This document shows positions 16,659 through 25,640 of a stretch of 64,000 bases of DNA, piece after piece. The stretch covers positions 62,001-126,000 of the forward strand of contig DASUWY010000051.1 of assembly GCA_036378175.1 (NCBI GenBank), given 5' to 3'. A model generated the notes under the pieces. The model had not been told where the DNA came from. It did not search any database and saw only the letters and a list, made by a program, of their open reading frames with translations. The number at the start of each line of letters is the position of its first letter. Positions within the stretch are counted from its first letter, which is position 1. The position numbers were made by a program, and so were the translations under genes. Source of the stretch: Thermoleophilaceae bacterium. GTDB taxonomy: Bacteria; Actinomycetota; Thermoleophilia; Solirubrobacterales; Thermoleophilaceae.

Positions 16659-18161
16659 GTGGGTAGGCCCTCGACGCTCCGCTCGCCCGAGCATCGGCGT
16701 GGCCGCCTGCTGCTTGCCCTGGTGGCGCTCCTGGCGGCCATCGCCGTGGCCGTGCTGCTCCTCGCAACACGCGGCTCCGGCCTCCCTCTTGGCGAGGCAC
16801 CGAACTACTACGTCGACGCCGTTCATGGACGGGACTCGAACTCCGGCACCAGTCCCGCGAAGGCGTGGCGGACACTCGCGCGAGTCGAGCGGATCAGGTA
16901 CCGCGGCGGTGAGGCCGTCCGCCTGCGTGGAGGACAGCGCTTTCCGGGCACGATCCACATCGGCCCGGACAACCTGACGGGAACCTCGCGGGCGGCCGCC
17001 CTCACGATCACGTCGTACGGGCGCGGGCGCGCGATCATCGCCGCTCCGCCGGGTGACGATGGGATCGATGCGCGCAATGTGGCCGGCATCAGGATCGCGA
17101 ACATCCAGATCGCGGGACAGAGCCACGGGTGCAGCAACGTCAAACGCGGATATCGCACGGGCGCGGCTGGAGTCCGCCTGGAGGCCGGCGGAATCCATGG
17201 GACCCTCGGTCAGGGACTGACGCTCGCCACCGCCGACGTGAGCGGGTTCTGCAACGGGATCGTGATCGCCTCGCGCGACGACGGCAGCAGGATCGCGCAT
17301 ATCCGGGTGTCGCATGTGAGCTCGCACGACAACGCAAACGCTGGCCTCTGGACCTATGACCAGGCCAGGGCGCAGCACTCGATCCGGGACGTGGTGGTGT
17401 CGCACATGCGCGTCTATCGCAACGAGAGACTCGGCGGGATCGCGCTCTTCGGGGTCGACGGCGGGACCGTCGAGAACAGCAAGGCGTTCGAGAACGCAAG
17501 CCAAGCGGGAGGTGGCGTGGGCATCTGGGCTTTCGATGCGCGCCGCATCCTTTTCACCCACAACGAGTCGTACCGCAACGGAAGCGTGACGCTCACGGAT
17601 GACGGCGACGGCTTCGACTTCGACCGCGGCGTAAGCAGCTCCGTCATGGAGCACAACTACTCACACGACAACGCCGGCGTCGGGTTCCTGCTGTGCTCCT
17701 GCAACGGGAGCGATCCGGCCTTCTATCGCATGGACCGCGTGACCATGCGGTCGAACGTGAGCCGCAATGACGGGAGCTCCGGCCAGGCGAGCCTTCTCAT
17801 CGGTGGCGGCGAAGAACCAATGTCGAGAGCGACCGTTGTCTCAAATCGCGTGGAGTCCTCGACACAAGGGGCGCCGCTCGTCTATGCATACGGCTGCCGG
17901 AGCTGCCGCGCCGGGCGGCTGTACACGAGCGTCGACTTCCGTGACAACACGTTTGTCTCGCATGCCGGCAAGCAGCTCCTCCTGGTCGACCCGGAACGCG
18001 GGACGAAGCTGACGTTCGAGCAGAACCGATGGCGAGCGACGGGTGGCCCACTGAGGCTCCAATGGGGGCTGCGCCAGCTCGTGACAAGCGACCCATCGCG
18101 GGCCAACGCTTTCACTGGGGTTTCGCTTGATACGAGGGGTCGGCCCCGGCGCACTCCCTGA
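16659..18161 (+). CDS. Secreted or anchored right-handed beta-helix protein
   Basis: The 500-residue protein starts at GTG 16659, four bases after the preceding stop. A basic head and a long hydrophobic stretch (about 15-38) form a signal peptide or anchor. The mature part opens with YYVDAVHGRDSNSGTS followed by KAWRTLARV, a common opening of extracellular beta-helix (DUF1565/pectate-lyase-like) proteins. Many short Asn- and Gly-rich turns then follow (for example VENSKAFENAS and MEHNYSHDNAG), as in PbH1 coils. Such folds usually bind, cleave or epimerise acidic polysaccharides. No definite catalytic set is recognisable, so the activity is left open. Its neighbours suggest action on the locus product outside the cell. 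Confidence 0.75.
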   Translation: MGRPSTLRSPEHRRGRLLLALVALLAAIAVAVLLLATRGSGLPLGEAPNYYVDAVHGRDSNSGTSPAKAWRTLARVERIRYRGGEAVRLRGGQRFPGTIHIGPDNLTGTSRAAALTITSYGRGRAIIAAPPGDDGIDARNVAGIRIANIQIAGQSHGCSNVKRGYRTGAAGVRLEAGGIHGTLGQGLTLATADVSGFCNGIVIASRDDGSRIAHIRVSHVSSHDNANAGLWTYDQARAQHSIRDVVVSHMRVYRNERLGGIALFGVDGGTVENSKAFENASQAGGGVGIWAFDARRILFTHNESYRNGSVTLTDDGDGFDFDRGVSSSVMEHNYSHDNAGVGFLLCSCNGSDPAFYRMDRVTMRSNVSRNDGSSGQASLLIGGGEEPMSRATVVSNRVESSTQGAPLVYAYGCRSCRAGRLYTSVDFRDNTFVSHAGKQLLLVDPERGTKLTFEQNRWRATGGPLRLQWGLRQLVTSDPSRANAFTGVSLDTRGRPRRTP

Positions 18162-18196
18162 TACGCGCAATCGCCGGATGTACCCTGCCCCTTGAG

Positions 18197-18850
18197 ATGC
18201 GCTACTGGCACGACCTGTTGAACGACCGCTGGATTGTCGAATGCGTGTTTCCGGGTCTCCGAGGCGGATACTTCGTGGAGGCGGGCGCCGGCGGAGGGAT
18301 GCATTCGAGTGCGACGTACGTGCTCGAAACCGAGCTGGCGTGGGATGGCATATGCGTGGAGCCGGTTGAGGAGTACTACGACCTGCTGGTGCAGACGCGC
18401 GCATGTGCCACGGACCCGCGCTGTCTATGGTCGCGGTCCGACGAGCCGGTGCGGTTCACCAACTTTGTGGGCGTCGGCGCCACCGCGCGGAGCGGCATCA
18501 CGGACGTCAACAAGAATCTCGGCGACGAGAGGTGGGTGCACGCTTCCCGGCCTCCGGTCGAAAAGCAAACCGTCACGCTCCACGATCTCCTCGCCGCGCA
18601 TGGCGCTCCCTCGACGATCCATTACATGTGTCTCGACATCGAGGGGGCGGAGCGGTCAGTTCTTCAGGCGTTCGACTTCGGCAATCCCTACCGGGTGCTT
18701 GCGGTGAGCATCGAGGATCATCACTGCGACGACCTGATGGCCGCAGCGGGCTACGTCCGTGCCAGAAACCCGTTCACGGACGCCAGGTATGAGCACTACT
18801 TTCTCGTCCCCGAACTGGCCCAGGCGCGGCCGGAGCTGATTCTCGAGTAG
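18197..18850 (+). CDS. FkbM-family methyltransferase
   Basis: The 217-residue protein starts at ATG 18197. It shows the SAM-binding FVEAGAGGGMHSS loop, the ICVEPVEEYYD strand that binds SAM ribose, and the CLDIEGAE motif typical of the FkbM family, which O-methylates sugars and related hydroxyls. Length is normal for the single domain. It follows the beta-helix gene by 35 bases and precedes the phosphoesterase gene by 6. In this context it most likely methylates a sugar hydroxyl of the surface glycan. The site of methylation cannot be told. Confidence 0.82.
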   Translation: MRYWHDLLNDRWIVECVFPGLRGGYFVEAGAGGGMHSSATYVLETELAWDGICVEPVEEYYDLLVQTRACATDPRCLWSRSDEPVRFTNFVGVGATARSGITDVNKNLGDERWVHASRPPVEKQTVTLHDLLAAHGAPSTIHYMCLDIEGAERSVLQAFDFGNPYRVLAVSIEDHHCDDLMAAAGYVRARNPFTDARYEHYFLVPELAQARPELILE

Positions 18851-18856
18851 CGCGTC

Positions 18857-20872
18857 GTGGAGCAAAGCTGCTCTAGCCATCGGAGAAGCGTCATCCGCCT
18901 CCTGCTGATCGTTTCGCCGTTGCTGGTATTGGTGGCCGCGCCCCGTGGCGTGGAGGCGCATGCGGCGGCAGCGTCGGCGCGGGGGTCGGCCTCGCACGCG
19001 ATCAAGATCAGCGTCAGACCCAATCCGTCGCGCGGCAACCGGCGGGTGGTGATCACGGGCCGCGTGCTGCGTGCGGGGCGGGGTAGGCGGGTCGTGCTCC
19101 GGGAGCGCATTCGCTCCTCAAAGCGGAAGAAGTTCCGGAGGATCGCCGTGACGCGTACCCGCCTACACGGCCGGTACCGGTTCGTGCGGAGTGCTCGGAA
19201 GGTGCCCACCAACAGGCAGTGGTTCGTGGCCTCCGGCGGGCGTCGAAGCCGGGTAGTGAGCGTGCGCGTCCACGCGCGGTTGAGCCTTTCGGCGTCCGCC
19301 GGGAGCGTGCTCTCTGGGAGCACCGTCACGTTCACGGGCCGCGTGAGCCCTTCGCATGCCGGAGCGATCGTCCTGCTCCGCCGGCGTGCGGGATCGCTGC
19401 CGTGGAGCACAATCGCGAGCTCCCGGCTCAGCCGGAAATCGAGGTTCTCCATCAGCAGGGCCTTCACGCTCGCGGCCACCCACGAGCTGCAAGTGGTCCT
19501 GCCGTCGAGCAAGCGGAACATCCGGTCCGCCTCGCCAACGGTCTCGCTCAAGGTCACCCAGCCGCTCGTGGGGATTCACAAGATCCAGCACGTCGTGATC
19601 ATCATGCAGGAGAACCGCTCGTTCGATCAGTACTTCGGCACCTATCCCGGCGCAGGCGGGATCCCGCCCGGGGTCTGTCTGCCGGACCCGGGGAACGGCG
19701 GCTGCGTCCGGCCGTTCCACGACACCGCAGATCTGAATTACGGAGGACCGCACGCGCACAAGGATGCGCTCGCGGACATCGACGGCGGGAAGATGGACGG
19801 CTTCGTGCGCGCTGCGGAGTCGGGTCAGACCTGCACCGGCACGACACCCACCTGCAGCCCCTGCACCACCACGTCGCAGTCGAACTGCGTCGACACGATG
19901 GGCTTTCACAACGCTAGCGAGATTCCCAACTACTGGACCTACGCACGCGACTTCGTGCTTCAGGACCACATGTTCGAGCCGAACACGTCGTCGAGCCTGC
20001 CAGCCCACATGTTCTTCGTCTCCGAGTGGGCCGCGGTCTGTTCCAACCCGTTCGATCCCTTCTCGTGCACGAACGCCATCGAGCCGACCCAGCCCGGCAA
20101 TCCGGTGCCCGACGGCCAGCCGCACTATGCCTGGACCGATCTCACGTACCTGCTGCACAGGGCCGGCGTGAGCTGGGGCTATTACATCTTCCAGGGCAGC
20201 GAGCCGGACTGCGAAGAAGACGCCGCGATGACGTGTGTGCCGGGGAAGTTGAGCCCGAAGTCGCCAAGTATCTGGAACCCGCTGATCTCGTTCACGGACG
20301 TCCAGCAGAACGGCCAGAGCGGGAACGTTCAGACGCTTTCGCACTTCTTCAGCGCCGCGCACAACGGGACGCTTCCCTCCGTCTCGTGGGTGATCCCTAA
20401 CAACAACGTGTCCGAGCACCCGCCAGGATTGGTGAGCGCCGGCCAGACGTACGTCACCGGGCTGGTCAACGCGATCATGCGGGGACCGGACTGGAACAGC
20501 ACGGCCATCTTCATGTCCTGGGACGACTGGGGAGGCTTCTACGACCACGTCGTGCCTCCGTCGGCGGACATGAACGGCTACGGTCTCCGCGTGCCGGCGC
20601 TCGTGATCAGCCCATACGCGCGGCAGGGCATGATCGATCACCAGGTGCTGAGCCAGGACGCGTACGTCAAGTTCATCGAGGACGACTTCCTCGGAGGGCA
20701 GCGGCTCAACCCGGCCACAGATGGGCGTCCCGACCCGCGGCCGGACGTCCGCGAGGCCAACCCACTGCTGGGCGACCTGCGCGCGGACTTCAACTTCAAC
20801 CAGGCGCCGCGCCCGCCCGTGCTTTTGCCGCTGTGTCCCAAGACGGATCTGAAGCCGGCACCGAAGTGCTAG
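18857..20872 (+). CDS. Secreted phospholipase C/acid phosphatase-type phosphoesterase
   Basis: The 671-residue protein starts at GTG 18857 and has a signal peptide (basic head, hydrophobic stretch about 12-28). A beta-rich N-terminal part (about 45-230) contains two Ig-like or Ig-fold carbohydrate-binding-like repeats ([13 protein letters not shown] and [13 protein letters not shown] starts). The catalytic domain begins with [17 protein letters not shown], the hallmark of the PF04185 phosphoesterase family (phospholipase C, AcpA acid phosphatase), and contains [14 protein letters not shown], a metal-site block near the C-terminus. It is likely exported and hydrolyses phosphodiester or phosphomonoester bonds. 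It lies 6 bases after the FkbM gene and is followed by a hairpin terminator shared with a convergent gene. Confidence 0.85.
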   Translation: MEQSCSSHRRSVIRLLLIVSPLLVLVAAPRGVEAHAAAASARGSASHAIKISVRPNPSRGNRRVVITGRVLRAGRGRRVVLRERIRSSKRKKFRRIAVTRTRLHGRYRFVRSARKVPTNRQWFVASGGRRSRVVSVRVHARLSLSASAGSVLSGSTVTFTGRVSPSHAGAIVLLRRRAGSLPWSTIASSRLSRKSRFSISRAFTLAATHELQVVLPSSKRNIRSASPTVSLKVTQPLVGIHKIQHVVIIMQENRSFDQYFGTYPGAGGIPPGVCLPDPGNGGCVRPFHDTADLNYGGPHAHKDALADIDGGKMDGFVRAAESGQTCTGTTPTCSPCTTTSQSNCVDTMGFHNASEIPNYWTYARDFVLQDHMFEPNTSSSLPAHMFFVSEWAAVCSNPFDPFSCTNAIEPTQPGNPVPDGQPHYAWTDLTYLLHRAGVSWGYYIFQGSEPDCEEDAAMTCVPGKLSPKSPSIWNPLISFTDVQQNGQSGNVQTLSHFFSAAHNGTLPSVSWVIPNNNVSEHPPGLVSAGQTYVTGLVNAIMRGPDWNSTAIFMSWDDWGGFYDHVVPPSADMNGYGLRVPALVISPYARQGMIDHQVLSQDAYVKFIEDDFLGGQRLNPATDGRPDPRPDVREANPLLGDLRADFNFNQAPRPPVLLPLCPKTDLKPAPKC

Positions 20873-20881
20873 CGCCCGTGT

Positions 20882-20921
20882 GAGGATCTACGCGACCTCC
20901 GGCGCCCGGCCGTAGATCCTC
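20882..20921. terminator. Bidirectional hairpin terminator
   Basis: A perfect 11-bp inverted repeat (GAGGATCTACG at 20882-20892 and its complement at 20911-20921) encloses an 18-base GC-rich loop. It lies just after the + strand phosphoesterase stop and covers the stop codon and last codons of the convergent - strand glycosyltransferase. No T-run follows, as is common in GC-rich actinobacteria. Confidence 0.65.
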
Positions 20922-21682
20922 TGCCACTCGAAGATCGGTTCCGGATTGAGATCGCTCACGCCGTCGTCGACGTGGAGGGCGGAGCCGGGTATCCGCAGCG
21001 ACTCGGGGTGGAGCTTCATGTTCTCGTAGTGGAAGTTCATGTTGCCCCGGCGCAGCCCGGCGCGGTCCCGCAGGACGCGGACCTGCATCTGCGCCGCTGA
21101 GCGCATCGGATAGTGGCGAAGGTTGAAGAGCCGGGGCGACGGAGTGCCGTCCAGCGGGTTGTGGTTGAAGTGGCGGATGTTCGTCCTGCACGCCCGCCAA
21201 GCGCGGATACGTGGCGGGCAATCGGGCCGCAGCGAGTAGTGGCGAACGCGGCGGGTGGTCTGCGAGATCGCCGGGTCATCCTCGTCCGTCCACCAGTAGT
21301 TGAAGTTCCTGAATTCGATCCAGTCGATGCCCGACTCGTGCGCCTCGGCGACGTACTCGAAGTAGGAGCGATCCCGCGCGGGCCCCTCGAGGAACTCGTC
21401 CTGGTCCGGCCAGGAGATCCAGTCGTACTCGTCGATGTAGTGCTCGATCAGATGACGCGACATGGCCGGGTAGAGCTCGTAGAAGTCGAACGAGCGAGAT
21501 ATCCGCCGAATCTCGCGGCACTCGCCCCGGAAGCGCTCGAGGATGGCCGGCGTCTCGTCGGTCGAGCCGTGGTCCCACGCGATGAGGTCGTGATCCTGTT
21601 CGAGCAGGTACGAGATCGACTCCTCGAGCAGGTCACCGTCGTTGTAACAGAGGAGAACCCCCAGACACCGAGGCGCGCTCAT
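20888..21682 (-). CDS. GT2-like glycosyltransferase
   Basis: I start the protein at ATG 21682, two bases after the previous gene's stop, because the fold begins there (CLGVLLCYNDGDLLEES). The frame extends upstream with no conserved features. The 264-residue product has WDHGSTDETP, matching the nucleotide-binding DxGSxDgT block, and WPDQDEF as DxD-type metal site. The remainder is rich in aromatic and basic residues, as in the Glyco_tranf_2_4/GT92-like group. No membrane segment is present. It ends a three-gene - strand operon with the StrF-like/methyltransferase fusion and a TylF-type methyltransferase. Donor and acceptor are unknown. Confidence 0.8.
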   Translation of the reverse strand: MSAPRCLGVLLCYNDGDLLEESISYLLEQDHDLIAWDHGSTDETPAILERFRGECREIRRISRSFDFYELYPAMSRHLIEHYIDEYDWISWPDQDEFLEGPARDRSYFEYVAEAHESGIDWIEFRNFNYWWTDEDDPAISQTTRRVRHYSLRPDCPPRIRAWRACRTNIRHFNHNPLDGTPSPRLFNLRHYPMRSAAQMQVRVLRDRAGLRRGNMNFHYENMKLHPESLRIPGSALHVDDGVSDLNPEPIFEWQRIYGRAPEVA

Positions 21683-21684
21683 CG

Positions 21685-23289
21685 CTACTGGTGGCGGAAG
21701 ACGAACGCCTTGTTCACAAAGCCGTCCGTATGGGGCGGCCGGTTCAGCGTCCAGTCGCGATCCAGGGAAAAACCGAGCTCGGACATCTTGGCTACGAGAT
21801 CGGCGTCGGTGATGCCCCATTGGAACACGGTGCTCCCGTCCCGATGCCGCCGCGCCTGCGTGGAATCCCACTTGTCCAGTCGGTTGAACAAGCCGTGTGT
21901 TCCAGGCCAGGGCGGGACTGACTTGAGGTACTCCTCCTCGCCAAGCTCGATGAGCCGGATCGTCTCGTCACCGCGGTCCCACTGCGGGTTGGCGATCACG
22001 AAGGCCGATGTGGCCGGCGCGTACCGCTCGAGCAGCTCGTCCCAGTCGGGGTCGACGAGGCGAACGAGCACGTCGCAGATCAGGATCGCGTCAACCTGAG
22101 CGAGTTCGGCCACCGTCGCCGGTTCCGAGACCGTGCCCTCGAGGACGCGCATCCCGGGATGCTCGGCAGCGAGCTCCACGGCGCTCAGGATGGAATCGCC
22201 CGAGCGGGCGAATCCGGCATCGATGAGCGCGCCCTCGCGCACACCTGGTTTGGCGATCGTGTAGAACGCGACCTGGCCGCATGCCGGCCCGATTTCCAGG
22301 CTCGCAAACGACTCAATCGCCAGCTCTTCGATCGCGTAATCGAGTGCGAGTTTCATGCCTCCCGGCACGGCGGCGGCACCCTGTCCGTTGGAGGACGTTT
22401 CGCTCGGAGGCTCCGGTTTGGCCGCCGCGACTTCCCGCTTGGCCGCTTGGAGCTCCTCCCTGGTGATCTCCAGCTCCCGCTTCACCCGTTCGAGCTGTCG
22501 GTAGGCCGCCTGATGTTTCATCTGGTGCGAGACCATCAGCGCCCGCGCGCATGCCGCCTCGGCCTCGGCACGCAGGGCGTGCTGGCCGGGATCGGCGCCA
22601 TTGCTCGGGAACAGGTGCTGCCACTTCTCCACGAGCCGGATGTAGGTCTGCGTCCAGTTTTCCGGGTCGTTGATCAGCTCGAGCGAGTGGTGGTGGATCA
22701 CTCGGAAGTCCACGGTCACCACCTTCTTGCCGGCGGCCTTCGCCTGCATGCAGATGTCGAAGTCGTAGCCGTGCAGCTTCCCCAGCGACTCGTCGAAGCG
22801 CAGCTCGCGGACAGCCCACGGTGACAGCACCAGCACGAGGCCGTCGAGCGAGTCCACTTCGCCGGTGGCGGCGTACGGGGGCGCCTCCTGCGGCCGCCAT
22901 GCCATCGCCGGGAAATCGCCGCCGCCGTACTCCGGGTATCGGTGCGTCATCGCCGCCCAGGTAACGGCGCCCTGCCACCACGCGATGCTGCGCACCCCCA
23001 CGGCGCCGACACAGCCGAGGATCGCGACGTCCGGATCCCGGAGCGCTTCCCGGACCTTTATCGGGAAGTCGGAGTCCGCGATCTCGACGTCCTGGTGGAG
23101 CAGCACCAATGCCTCGAGGTCCTCGTGCTCGGCCGCCTTGTCGAGCAGCACGTTGTAGTTGTGGAACACCGAACCCGCCGTGTGGTGGGCTATGACAACC
23201 GAGTCGGGCTCACTCGCGCGACGGATGCCCGGCAGGGCGCACAGCTCGTAGGCCTCGGAGTCCGTTACCGAGGTGCCGAATACGATCAT
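21685..23289 (-). CDS. StrF-like glycosyltransferase / coiled coil / methyltransferase-like fusion
   Basis: The 534-residue protein has an N-terminal glycosyltransferase-like domain (about 1-235) with VLLHQDVEI, the metal-site motif of the Glyco_tranf_2_5 (StrF-type) group, and a GGDFPAMAW block. A coiled coil follows at about 250-295 (QLERVKRELEITREELQAAK). The C-terminal part (about 310-534) looks like a Rossmann methyltransferase: SLEIGPACGQVAFY, ALIDAGFA and AILICDVLVRL correspond to SAM-binding strands, although the usual GxGxG loop is not typical. ATG start overlaps the previous stop by 4 bp (ATGA). It probably transfers and modifies a sugar. Function of the C-terminal half is inferred only from fold-like motifs. 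Confidence 0.75.
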   Translation of the reverse strand: MIVFGTSVTDSEAYELCALPGIRRASEPDSVVIAHHTAGSVFHNYNVLLDKAAEHEDLEALVLLHQDVEIADSDFPIKVREALRDPDVAILGCVGAVGVRSIAWWQGAVTWAAMTHRYPEYGGGDFPAMAWRPQEAPPYAATGEVDSLDGLVLVLSPWAVRELRFDESLGKLHGYDFDICMQAKAAGKKVVTVDFRVIHHHSLELINDPENWTQTYIRLVEKWQHLFPSNGADPGQHALRAEAEAACARALMVSHQMKHQAAYRQLERVKRELEITREELQAAKREVAAAKPEPPSETSSNGQGAAAVPGGMKLALDYAIEELAIESFASLEIGPACGQVAFYTIAKPGVREGALIDAGFARSGDSILSAVELAAEHPGMRVLEGTVSEPATVAELAQVDAILICDVLVRLVDPDWDELLERYAPATSAFVIANPQWDRGDETIRLIELGEEEYLKSVPPWPGTHGLFNRLDKWDSTQARRHRDGSTVFQWGITDADLVAKMSELGFSLDRDWTLNRPPHTDGFVNKAFVFRHQ

Positions 23290-24398
23290 GCCTGCTGCTC
23301 GTCCTCCTCGACGCCGAGCCGCTCGCGAAGCGCGCGCAGCTCGCGCTCGAGCTCGAGCTCGCGTTCCGTCGGAATGTGTGGCCGCGCATTCTGCGCGTCG
23401 TCGTCGCGGCTCGGGCGGGGTACCTGGCGCGGTGCGGGCTCCGGCTGCGGGCCGGCATCCGGCGCGCTCTCACGGCGCCAGCGCACGCCGTTCCAGTCGA
23501 TCTCCTCGATCGGCTCTGTGATCCCGTGCTCGGCGCGATAGTCATCCACCGCGCCGCGGCACTCCCTGATCAGCTTGTAGTCGTCCACGATCAGATACCC
23601 GCCCGCCGAGAGACCGGGATAGAGCGAATCCAATGCCGCCCAGGTGGCCTCGTAGGTATCGCCGTCCAGGCGGACCACTGACCAGCGGTGCCCGCGGAGC
23701 GTCGGGAGGGTCTGATCGAAGAAGCCCTCCACGAACTCGACGCCCTGATCGCACCCGAAGCGCGCGAAGTGACTGCGGACCTCATCCACCGGGACGGAGA
23801 GGAACTCGACGTAGCTCAGGTCGAGGTCCTCATCCTCCGGGAACGCACCTGGATCCGGCGCCGGCAGTCCCTGGAACGAATCCGCCACCCACACGGTGCG
23901 GTCGTCGGCGCCCAGCGAGTCGAGCGTCGCCCGGGCCAGGATCGACGCTCCGCCGCGCCATGCTCCGGTCTCGATCACATCCCCCTCGACTCCATCGGCC
24001 ACCACGGACTCGATGCAGGCCTGAAGGTCGTCGAGGCGCTCGAGGCCCACCATCGACAGCCCGCTGAACGGCCAGTCCGAGCCCATCACGCGCAGGCTCA
24101 GCTGGTCCGGGTCGAGCTCCCAGGATTTCACCTGGCTGTCCCGGCGCCGCGTGTCGCCGGTTCGGCTCACCGACAGCGTGCGTGCTCCGGCAAGGTCGCA
24201 CACCGCAAGCTTCAGGAGCTCGAGATAGGCCACGCGCATTCGCTCCAGCTCGGGTCGCGGCCGGGCGGCCCGGATCTCTCGGGCGCTCTTTCGCTTGACG
24301 TTGTGCGCCCGCAGCGACTCCTCGGTCTCGTGCCGCTTCTTGGGCGCGTCGGCCGCGCGCATGGGGTCGACCGCCTGCGGATCGCTGGGAGTGCTCAC
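23286..24398 (-). CDS. TylF/MycF-type sugar O-methyltransferase
   Basis: I place the start at GTG 24398 (370 residues). The frame runs further upstream but into the divergent promoter area and the neighbouring + gene. The catalytic domain (about 120-325) has the TylF family blocks VIETGAWRGGASILARA (SAM loop), VWVADSFQGLPAPD, VRLDGDTYEATW (metal-binding Asp) and LIVDDYK (Asp pair). The family methylates sugar hydroxyls on macrolides and on surface polysaccharides. The C-terminal tail is charged and ends in a helix rich in Glu and Arg. It heads the three-gene - strand operon and faces the GH5-like gene across about 90 bases. Confidence 0.87.
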   Translation of the reverse strand: MSTPSDPQAVDPMRAADAPKKRHETEESLRAHNVKRKSAREIRAARPRPELERMRVAYLELLKLAVCDLAGARTLSVSRTGDTRRRDSQVKSWELDPDQLSLRVMGSDWPFSGLSMVGLERLDDLQACIESVVADGVEGDVIETGAWRGGASILARATLDSLGADDRTVWVADSFQGLPAPDPGAFPEDEDLDLSYVEFLSVPVDEVRSHFARFGCDQGVEFVEGFFDQTLPTLRGHRWSVVRLDGDTYEATWAALDSLYPGLSAGGYLIVDDYKLIRECRGAVDDYRAEHGITEPIEEIDWNGVRWRRESAPDAGPQPEPAPRQVPRPSRDDDAQNARPHIPTERELELERELRALRERLGVEEDEQQA

Positions 24399-24488
24399 GC
24401 CAAAAAGATATGAGTACCCCGGCGAGAGTGCCACTCCCGATCGAGCAGGCAGCGCTCCGGCCTCTCCGGCGGGAGTACGGTCCGCGGC
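24399..24488. promoter_or_regulatory. Divergent promoter region
   Basis: These 90 bases separate the TylF-type methyltransferase (start 24398, - strand) from the GH5-like gene (start 24489, + strand). An AT-rich patch at 24401-24413 (AAAAAGATATGAG) stands out against the GC-rich background and could hold a -10 element for the - strand gene. No clear operator or -35 box was seen. Confidence 0.4.
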
Positions 24489-25619
24489 GTGCGCAGGCTC
24501 ACCCGCCGGGAGCTCGTCTATACGGCCGCGATAGGCGCGGGCGCTGCGGCTGGGGGAGTGGGCATTCATTTCGCCCTTGGTGGCAGGCGCCGGGCGGTCA
24601 TGCCGGCCACTCCCACGCTGGAGCTCCTACGCGTGGACGCGCGCCGCACCGGGTTTGTGGGCGCCCTTTCCGGCGAGCCCTTCAGGGCGTGGGGATTCAA
24701 TTGGGGCGGCCCCGGCGCGTACCGGGACCTGGGCCTCGTGCGCCAGCGATTCGCCGAGATGCGCGCACTTGGCGCGAACACCGTCCGCGTGCACCTCCAG
24801 TTCGGTGACCTGATGCAGTCGCCAACGCGGGCAAGCGGAAGGGAGCTCGCCCACATTGCGTCGATTGTCGATGCGGCGGAGCGCGAGCGCATCTACCTCG
24901 ACATCTCGGGCAACGAGGTCTGGCTGCCTGCCAGCGCTCCGGCGTGGTACGGCCGCCTGAGCGAGGCGGGTCGTTGGGAGGCTCAGGCGGCGTACTGGTC
25001 CGCCGTGGCGCGCGTATGCGCACCGAGCCCAGCCGTGTTCTGCTACGACCTGCTGAGCGAGCCGATCGTTGGCGACGGTCTGTCGCCGGGGGACTGGTAC
25101 ACCGGCAAGTTCGGCGGCTACTTCTTCGGCCAGCGCATATCCCTCGACTTGGCAGGGCGGACACGGGATGAGGTGGCGAGAGCGTGGACCGCCCAGCTGG
25201 CGGCGGCTGTCCGGGCTCACGACCAGCGGCATCTGATCACCGTGGGGATGGTCCCCAATATGGTGGCGAGCGGGTTCCACGCCGGCGCGGTCGCGCCGCA
25301 GCTCGACTTCCTCGCGGTGCACCTCTATCCCAGGAGCGGACGGGCCGTTCAGTCAGTCGACGTCGTGAAGCAGCTCGCGGCGACCGGCAAGCCGCTGCTG
25401 GTGGAGGAGACGTATCCCCTGTGGGCCGATGCGCCCACCGTCGAGCGCTTCATCCTGGCCACGCGGCCGTATGCAGCGGGATGGCTCGGCTTCTACTTAC
25501 CGCAGGCCCTGGACCGCCGGGAAGGCGCGGGCGCGGAGATCGCTCACGCGTGGCTGCAGCTCTTCCGCACGCTGGCGCCGGCGCTGGCGTATACGCCCGG
25601 CAGCGGACTGTCCAGCTAG
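24489..25619 (+). CDS. Secreted GH5-type glycoside hydrolase, probable Tat substrate
   Basis: The 376-residue protein starts at GTG 24489. RRLTRRELVYTAAIGAGAAA at the N-terminus has twin arginines and a hydrophobic stretch, as in a Tat signal or anchor. The rest is a TIM-barrel hydrolase of the cellulase/mannanase type. The FRAWGFNWGG opening, a YDLLSEP motif (E191 candidate acid/base) and LLVEETYPL (E306 or E307 candidate nucleophile) support retaining catalysis. Unlike the similar protein encoded at 15473, both acidic residues are present. It probably trims or degrades a polysaccharide outside the cell. It is followed after 21 bases by a GT2 gene on the same strand. Confidence 0.8.
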   Translation: MRRLTRRELVYTAAIGAGAAAGGVGIHFALGGRRRAVMPATPTLELLRVDARRTGFVGALSGEPFRAWGFNWGGPGAYRDLGLVRQRFAEMRALGANTVRVHLQFGDLMQSPTRASGRELAHIASIVDAAERERIYLDISGNEVWLPASAPAWYGRLSEAGRWEAQAAYWSAVARVCAPSPAVFCYDLLSEPIVGDGLSPGDWYTGKFGGYFFGQRISLDLAGRTRDEVARAWTAQLAAAVRAHDQRHLITVGMVPNMVASGFHAGAVAPQLDFLAVHLYPRSGRAVQSVDVVKQLAATGKPLLVEETYPLWADAPTVERFILATRPYAAGWLGFYLPQALDRREGAGAEIAHAWLQLFRTLAPALAYTPGSGLSS

Positions 25620-25640
25620 GAACCAATAGCGTGCCCTTCC

